DNA from: Acidobacteriota bacterium
GTDB taxonomy: Bacteria; Acidobacteriota; Terriglobia; Terriglobales; Acidobacteriaceae
DNA: 6,005 nt
Reading direction: 5' to 3'
Assembly (NCBI GenBank): GCA_021781255.1
Contig: JAJXXG010000983.1
Coordinates: 1 to 6,005, forward strand
Shown here: positions 1 to 3,463 of the stretch, piece after piece
How positions within the stretch are numbered: the first letter of the stretch is position 1
How the letters are laid out: each line of letters opens with the position of its first letter
Translations under genes and position numbers: made by a program
Notes under the pieces: model-generated
Database searches by the model: none
Seen by the model: the letters and a program-made list of their open reading frames with translations, nothing else
What the model was told of the DNA's origin: nothing

Positions 1-402
1 ATGTACCCCCACGGGAGCGGCGCTTGGGGGGCAACCGGATGGTGCGAGCTGGCAGTGGATAGCCGCATCGCAGGCGCGGGCATGGGGAGTGAATCGCAAA
101 ATAATGGGGAATGCGGACCGGAAACTACCCACCATACAGAGCACCAAGCCGGGCCACAGCGCCGCGCACAGTACACGGCGAGAGGAATACCAGGCAGCGT
201 GCGCAAAGGGGTGGGGGTCGCTTGCGACCTGCGCCGCCAGGTCCGTCCGCACATACCGCAGTCTTTGATTCGTGCAATGTTGGCAGGAGCAGGGAATCGG
301 CTTAGTTGTCCGGACCATCGGGATCGAAATGGCTTTGACCACCTTTAACGGCTCAACAGTAGAGAATTGTTCTCCTTTTTTGGCCGGGACTAATGGGCAT
401 AT
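1..402. other. Left flank with no recognisable gene
   Basis: No reading frame here resembles a protein family I know. The plus strand is open from the window edge to a TAA at 346-348. The minus strand is also open, from an ATG at 318 to the left edge (106 codons, no stop), and that frame begins MVRTTKPIPCSCQHCTNQ with a Cys-x-Cys-x-x-Cys cluster. Both translations have low-complexity, arginine-, cysteine- and proline-rich composition, more typical of non-coding GC-rich DNA than of a folded protein. Neither start has a clear ribosome binding site. A perfect 6-bp inverted repeat with a 2-nt loop (GGTCGC-TT-GCGACC) lies at 216-229. The stretch could be intergenic DNA, a decayed gene, or the 5' part of a minus-strand gene cut by the window edge. 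No tRNA, tmRNA, RNase P or SRP RNA signature was seen. Confidence 0.4.
362..381 (+). terminator. Possible weak intrinsic terminator
   Basis: The sequence GAGAA-TTG-TTCTC (362-374) can form a 5-bp stem with a 3-nt loop. It is followed, after one C, by six T residues (376-381), so on the plus strand it has the layout of a rho-independent terminator. The stem is short and AU-rich, and no convincing plus-strand gene ends just upstream, so the call is tentative. On the minus strand, where SRAP transcription arrives, the order is A-run then hairpin, which does not fit a terminator for SRAP. Confidence 0.2.
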
Positions 403-1137
403 TCAAAAAGGAAGGGGTGGATTACTCGGGTCGGTGGGGGGATCGAACGGGTCGATCAAATCGGGGCGATTATTTCGCACATTGCCCACGTCCGGCTTGA
501 CGCGCCAGATTTTCATAAGGTCAGCATCGAAGGGCCTGAGCAGGTCAACAGGCGGCCTCTGCGGGTCGCCTGGTTCCAACCATCGCGGGTAATCATGTGG
601 TGCAAGAATCAGCGGCATCCGGTCATGGAGCGGAGCGAGCATTTCGTTCGGTTCTGTAGTGACAATACTGTAGCTCTCAAGTTCAACCTGCTTGTCCTTG
701 CTCACCCATCGTTCCCAGATGCCGCCCAGCGCGAATGCCTCGCCCGATTTCAGTCCGATGGCCCATACCTGTTTGGTCTTCTTCTTCGGGTCAAGGGCTT
801 GCCATTCAAAATAAGAGTTGATTGGAACCAGGCAGCGGCGGCGGCGGAAGGGTTCGCGGAATGCTGGTTTGGTGAGCAGCGTTTCGGCCCTTGCGTTGAT
901 AGTCGAGTAATTGAAGACAGGACTCTGCGCAAAGAACGGTACCAGGCCCCATCGCATCAGAACCATCTCGCGTTCGCCGGTGTCGGGATTGAGCCGGATA
1001 ACGGGCTGCATAGTCTGCGGAGCAACGTTCCACGACGGCGGCGGATCCGCGCTGGGTGACTCCGGTCTGGGTAAACGAATGCCGAAATGTTTGTAGATCA
1101 GCTCCGTTGCGGCGAAGCGGGTATAGCGTCCGCACAT
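403..1137 (-). CDS. SRAP domain protein (HMCES/YedK family abasic-site shield)
   Basis: A 244-residue protein of the SOS response-associated peptidase family. In characterised members Cys2, exposed after removal of Met1, forms a thiazolidine crosslink with abasic sites in single-stranded DNA, shielding them from cleavage and error-prone bypass; the same residue gives the autoproteolytic activity. The ATG at 1135-1137 is chosen because it yields the invariant MCGRYT N-terminus. The open frame runs 48 codons further upstream, but that extension would bury Cys2, cross the operator and overlap imuA. The expected active-site residues are visible: Cys2, Asn81 and Arg83 (INARAETL), Glu111 (NSYFEW) and His171 (LAPLHDRMP). 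WNVAPQ (36-41) and MRWGLVP (61-67) are also typical. Length is normal for the family. The proline-rich tail (PFDPPTDPSNPPLPF) is probably disordered. No good Shine-Dalgarno precedes the start. The gene is divergent from imuA across a 105-bp region holding the putative SOS operators, matching the genomic association that gave the family its name. Confidence 0.95.
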   Translation of the reverse strand: MCGRYTRFAATELIYKHFGIRLPRPESPSADPPPSWNVAPQTMQPVIRLNPDTGEREMVLMRWGLVPFFAQSPVFNYSTINARAETLLTKPAFREPFRRRRCLVPINSYFEWQALDPKKKTKQVWAIGLKSGEAFALGGIWERWVSKDKQVELESYSIVTTEPNEMLAPLHDRMPLILAPHDYPRWLEPGDPQRPPVDLLRPFDADLMKIWRVKPDVGNVRNNRPDLIDPFDPPTDPSNPPLPF

Positions 1138-1171
1138 GGTTGAGACAGCATAACGCGTGCGGATGGGCCAA

Positions 1172-1201
1172 TTGACAAAAGGAGGTCTTTGGAGCGAATA
1201 T
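1172..1201 (+). promoter_or_regulatory. Candidate imuA promoter
   Basis: A perfect -35 hexamer TTGACA lies at 1172-1177. An 18-bp spacer leads to a weak -10 candidate, GAATAT (1196-1201), inside the first CGAA repeat unit. Having the -10 region covered by the repeats is the arrangement expected for a repressor-controlled promoter. The -10 matches the TATAAT consensus poorly, and the only other candidate (TATAGG, 1199-1204) would need a 21-bp spacer, so the exact start site is uncertain. A transcript starting near 1208 would leave about 35 nt of leader before the imuA ATG. Confidence 0.4.
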
Positions 1202-1229
1202 AGGCGAACAAAAGACGAATATAGACGAA
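1195..1229. promoter_or_regulatory. Putative SOS (LexA-type) operator array, four CGAA direct repeats
   Basis: Two near-identical 14-bp units, CGAATATAGGCGAA (1195-1208) and CGAATATAGACGAA (1216-1229), are offset by 21 bp. Each is itself a direct repeat CGAA-N6-CGAA, so the four CGAA elements start at 1195, 1205, 1216 and 1226, spaced 10, 11 and 10 bp on one face of the helix. The inner pair reads GAAC-N7-GAAT (1206-1220), one base from the alphaproteobacterial LexA direct repeat GAAC-N7-GAAC (GTTC-N7-GTTC on the other strand). The array lies between two divergent genes that are SOS-regulated in many bacteria and overlaps the likely imuA -10. LexA binding is inferred from context; which regulator binds cannot be read from the sequence. 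Confidence 0.6.
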
Positions 1230-1231
1230 GC

Positions 1232-1235
1232 AGGA
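1232..1235 (+). promoter_or_regulatory. imuA ribosome binding site
   Basis: AGGA lies 7 nt upstream of the ATG at 1243, a normal Shine-Dalgarno distance, and supports that start. It sits immediately after the last CGAA repeat, so operator, ribosome binding site and start codon are packed within about 50 bp. Confidence 0.55.
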
Positions 1236-1242
1236 TCAACCC

Positions 1243-2004
1243 ATGCAGACCGCCGCCGCACTCCGATTTGAGATTGAACACACGCTGGCAAGCCGCTTTC
1301 CTGCGGCGCTAACTCCTCAACCACAAACGATCTACGAGGTTGCGGGCTGCGGTATTCCGTCCGTGAATGCGTTGCTGGACGGTGGCCTGCCCGTGGGAGC
1401 CATCAGCGAAGTTACCGGGCCGGAGTCTTCCGGGCGCACCAGCCTTGCGCTTTCGTTTTTGGCGCAGCAGACGCACGAGGGGAAGGTATGTGCATGGGTG
1501 GATGTAAACGACGCGCTGGACCCGGAATCTGCCGCCGCAAGCGGCGTTTCGCTGCGGCAATTGCTCTGGGTCCGTTGCAAGGATGCGGACAGAGCGGCGA
1601 ACCGGAAACATTGGGCACGGCTCGATCAGGCACTGAAGGCCGTGGACTTGATCTTGCAGGCAGCGGGCTTTGCGGCCATCGTGCTTGACCTGGGCAGCGT
1701 GGCGGCAGAACATGCGAACCGTATACCGCTGGCAACGTGGTTCCGGTTTCGGCAGGCGGCACAGCGTTCGCGGGCCTCGCTTGTTGTGCTGGGGCGGATG
1801 GCTTATGCGCAATCGAGCGCAGCGGTGGTGCTCGAATGCGAGCGGGAAAGCAGAACCACAGAGGCTGCGACCGTTCTGAACGGTTTCCGGTTCTCCGTGC
1901 GACGGCAGCGGCAGCGTTTTGCTCATGGCTTGTCGAGCAACCGGAAGCCGCCTGCGTCCACTTGGTCGGCAAGCGGCTCCTGGGACTCAGCGAGGCGCGC
2001 ATGA
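1243..2004 (+). CDS. imuA: ImuA, RecA-like mutasome accessory protein
   Basis: A 253-residue RecA/SulA-like P-loop protein, the first gene of the imuA-imuB-dnaE2 cassette. In characterised systems ImuA works with ImuB to support DnaE2-dependent translesion synthesis and damage-induced mutagenesis. The N-terminal part carries a RecA-like core: VNALLDGGLPVGAISEVTGP, then a Walker A motif GPESSGRTS (59-67), then CAWVDVNDALDPESAAASGV (83-102), which resembles the RecA segment around AFIDAEHALDP. A hydrophobic Walker B-like strand AAIVLDLG is at 144-151. The Walker A lysine is replaced by Arg65, so ATP handling may differ from RecA. The C-terminal tail is basic (FSVRRQRQRF) and ends in a Ser/Trp-rich stretch. 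The ATG at 1243 has a good ribosome binding site and follows the operator array directly. The stop codon overlaps the imuB start in an ATGA (2001-2004), indicating translational coupling. The frame is intact. Confidence 0.9.
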   Translation: MQTAAALRFEIEHTLASRFPAALTPQPQTIYEVAGCGIPSVNALLDGGLPVGAISEVTGPESSGRTSLALSFLAQQTHEGKVCAWVDVNDALDPESAAASGVSLRQLLWVRCKDADRAANRKHWARLDQALKAVDLILQAAGFAAIVLDLGSVAAEHANRIPLATWFRFRQAAQRSRASLVVLGRMAYAQSSAAVVLECERESRTTEAATVLNGFRFSVRRQRQRFAHGLSSNRKPPASTWSASGSWDSARRA

Positions 2005-2402
2005 GCGGGGAGCTGTATGCGTGCATCCATGCGGCGGAGTTTCCGGCGCAGTCTCTCCTACGTTTGCATCCTGAGCTACGCGCGCACCCAGTGGCTGTGC
2101 TGGAAGGCTGCGCACCCTTGGAAACAGTGTGCTCAATAAACAGTCAAGCACATAGACAGGGCGCTGTGCGACAGATGACGCGCGTGGAGGCGGAAGCAAT
2201 TCCCGGCCTGCGATTGTGGCCGCGCTCTGTGAAAAGCGAGGCATCCGCACGGGCCGTGCTGCTGGAATGCGCAGCGAATTTCTCACCACGAATTGAAGAT
2301 GTAAGTGCGGCATGGAGCGGCTATTTGGATCACCTGAGGCGATTGCTCAGCGCGTTCGTGCCATGCTCACCGGAGCGGGTTTCCGCGCTGGCGTCGTCGT
2401 GA
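2001..2402 (+). CDS. ImuB N-terminal fragment as actually readable
   Basis: This is the 133-residue product expected if the imuB lesion is real. Residues 1-100 are authentic ImuB N-terminus (fingers/palm start), including CSINSQAHRQGAVRQMTRVEAEAIPGL-type sequence and SPRIED. Residues 101-133 (beginning VSAAWSGYLDHLRR) are out-of-frame translation of the downstream ImuB coding sequence and resemble nothing. The fragment lacks the thumb, little finger, clamp-binding motif and C-terminal domain, so it is unlikely to function. Confidence 0.5.
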   Translation: MSGELYACIHAAEFPAQSLLRLHPELRAHPVAVLEGCAPLETVCSINSQAHRQGAVRQMTRVEAEAIPGLRLWPRSVKSEASARAVLLECAANFSPRIEDVSAAWSGYLDHLRRLLSAFVPCSPERVSALASS

Positions 2403-3463
2403 GCGCGAACTTTCACGCCACGCGTATTCTGGCCGCATCCACGCACGGAATCGCCATCATTCCTGAGGGACATGAAGCGGACGCATTGGCTGCTCTGCCG
2501 ATTCAGGCGCTCAGTCTGCCAGAAGGTCATGCAGAGGCACTCGCACTGTGGGGCATACGAACCCTGGGAGAGCTGGCCTCCCTCGATGAAGTTGATTTAG
2601 TAACCCGTCTTGGCCTTCAGGCAAAAAGCTGGCGGGAGCTGGTTCTCGGCGTCCACGCGCACACGTTTCAGCCCATTGAGCCAGAGTTTAAGTTAGCCGA
2701 ATTTTGCGAATGTGAGTCACCAGTTGAGCAGATTCAATCGCTGCTTTTTTTATGCGCGCGCATGATTGATTGTCTTGTGGAACGGGCTACGGGCCGCGCG
2801 CTGTCACTTGCTGCGCTCACCGCAGACATGAAACTGGAGGGTGAGCAGACACATCGATGCACGATTCATCCTGCTCTGCCTTCAGTTGACCGCAAGTTCC
2901 TGCTCAAGCTGTTGCAATTGGAAGTTGCGGCACATCCACCGCGAGCCAGCGTAATAGCTCTCACTCTTTCGGCAGAGGCCGGTGAGTCAAACAAGGTGCA
3001 GCTTGGATTGTTCTCGCCACAGACGCCGGAACCATCCCGTCTCGATGTCACGATTGCGCGGCTCAAAGCCCTTGTTGGGGAGGATCGCGTCGGTTCTCCC
3101 GTGCTGGAGGATACACATCGAGCGGACGGTTTTCGTGTGGAAGCCTTCACGGTTGAAAGCAGGCAGTCCGCGTTGTGCATGGGAACTCCACGATTGGCAT
3201 TGAGGAGAATGAGGCCGCTGATGCCGGTTCGCGTTGTGCTGTGCGGTGTGCGACCGGCTGCCTTCCGCGATAGCAGTACCCGCTATGCGATTGAAGTCGC
3301 GTATGGCCCCTGGAGGTCCAGCGGCTGCTGGTGGTCAGTTGACCGATGGCAAACCGAAGAATGGGATGTGTTGGCGATAGACGGAAGCGGTGCATCGATA
3401 GCCTGTCTCTTGCTCCATGACAGAACACAGAACACATGGCACCTGGAAGCGTTCTATGACTGA
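2312..3463 (+). CDS. ImuB C-terminal portion, open frame after the lesion
   Basis: A 383-residue open frame holding the rest of ImuB. Starting at the internal ATG (MERLFGSPEAIAQRV), it contains the palm remainder (VVVSANFHATRILA, 28-41), a helix-hairpin-helix-like thumb (LPIQALSLPEG ... GIRTLGELASL, 62-91), a little-finger-like region, a beta-clamp-binding pentapeptide QLGLF (230-234), a conserved GEDRVGSPVLEDTHR segment (256-270) and the ImuB C-terminal domain with YGPWRSSGCWWS and a final LEAFYD. No Shine-Dalgarno precedes the ATG, and the frame has a stop at 2294-2296, so independent translation is possible but not supported. The ATG is an internal Met of normal ImuB, not an evolved start. 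The stop at 3461-3463 overlaps the dnaE2 start by 8 nt. Confidence 0.55.
   Translation: MERLFGSPEAIAQRVRAMLTGAGFRAGVVVSANFHATRILAASTHGIAIIPEGHEADALAALPIQALSLPEGHAEALALWGIRTLGELASLDEVDLVTRLGLQAKSWRELVLGVHAHTFQPIEPEFKLAEFCECESPVEQIQSLLFLCARMIDCLVERATGRALSLAALTADMKLEGEQTHRCTIHPALPSVDRKFLLKLLQLEVAAHPPRASVIALTLSAEAGESNKVQLGLFSPQTPEPSRLDVTIARLKALVGEDRVGSPVLEDTHRADGFRVEAFTVESRQSALCMGTPRLALRRMRPLMPVRVVLCGVRPAAFRDSSTRYAIEVAYGPWRSSGCWWSVDRWQTEEWDVLAIDGSGASIACLLLHDRTQNTWHLEAFYD
2999..3013 (+). other. Beta-clamp-binding motif in ImuB (QLGLF)
   Basis: These five codons encode Gln-Leu-Gly-Leu-Phe, a close match to the bacterial sliding-clamp-binding consensus QL(S/D)LF. Clamp binding through such a motif is established for mycobacterial ImuB (QLPLW type). 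It lies beyond the frameshift, so it can be made only if the lesion is bypassed or the downstream frame is translated separately. Confidence 0.6.
3023..3042 (+). repeat. 20-bp direct repeat, copy 1 (in imuB)
   Basis: ACGCCGGAACCATCCCGTCT occurs here and again, identical, 700 bp downstream in dnaE2. In both genes it is read in the same codon phase and gives Thr-Pro-Glu-Pro-Ser-Arg-Leu. In ImuB this directly follows the clamp-binding motif (residues 238-244 of the 3' frame). The bases immediately flanking the match differ between copies. Confidence 0.9.
3445..3463 (+). promoter_or_regulatory. dnaE2 ribosome binding site and stop/start overlap
   Basis: GGAAG (3445-3449) lies 6 nt before the ATG at 3456, and the imuB stop TGA (3461-3463) falls 8 nt inside dnaE2. 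This is a translational-coupling layout: ribosomes finishing imuB would start dnaE2. It also fixes the dnaE2 start, which gives the family-typical N-terminus EYIELHAASSFSFLNGAS. Confidence 0.6.

Larger units (their letters stand above)
2001..3463 (+). pseudogene. imuB: ImuB, inactive Y-family polymerase homologue, disrupted by internal deletion and frameshift
   Basis: ImuB is a Y-family polymerase relative without catalytic activity that links ImuA and DnaE2 to the beta sliding clamp. The gene starts with the ATG of an ATGA overlap with imuA (MSGELYACIHAAEFPAQ, GAGG 5 nt upstream); the Y-family catalytic aspartates are absent, as expected for ImuB. Reading is normal to SPRIED (residues 95-100, ending at 2300). 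The next recognisable family segment, GMERLFGSPEAIAQ, begins at 2309 in the -1 frame. Homologues as I recall them have about 10-14 residues between these segments (a beta strand of the palm, of the type xxVLDIAG); here only 8 nt (2301-2308) remain. So roughly 34 or 37 nt appear lost, breaking the frame. Translation from 2001 ends at 2402 after 133 residues. The remainder is open to 3463, where the stop overlaps dnaE2. The rest looks undamaged, so the lesion is recent or an assembly error. Confidence 0.8.

Noticed and set aside
216..229. GGTCGC-TT-GCGACC inverted repeat as a regulatory site or attachment site
   Set aside because: Single short hairpin in GC-rich DNA with no partner copy or adjacent gene start; not enough to assign a role.
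374..411. CCTTTTT / AAAAAGG inverted repeat at the SRAP stop as a terminator
   Set aside because: The stem is A/T-rich, 7 bp, with a 24-nt loop and no following T-run in the direction of SRAP transcription.
595..1059. 154-codon plus-strand open frame opposite SRAP
   Set aside because: Antisense shadow of the SRAP gene, which has all its family motifs on the minus strand.
1138..1281. Upstream extension of the SRAP reading frame (48 more codons, starting at 1281)
   Set aside because: The family requires Cys as residue 2 for catalysis. The extension would bury it, run through the operator array and overlap the start of imuA.
806..1324. Long open frame on the minus strand overlapping SRAP and imuA
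   Set aside because: It lies in another frame over the SRAP gene and the start of imuA, crosses the divergent promoter and resembles no protein family; it is a shadow.
1309..2026. Long minus-strand open frames (around 205 codons) opposite imuA
   Set aside because: Shadows of imuA; composition is Arg/Pro/Ala-rich and no family motif is present.
2301..2306. GTAAGT at the imuB junction, identical to a eukaryotic 5' splice-site consensus or hinting at an intron
   Set aside because: Bacterial operon, no group I or II intron features, and sequence is missing at the junction rather than inserted.
2297..2402. Programmed -1 ribosomal frameshifting in imuB
   Set aside because: No slippery heptamer or clear downstream structure was seen in the overlap, and a frameshift alone would not restore the missing family residues.
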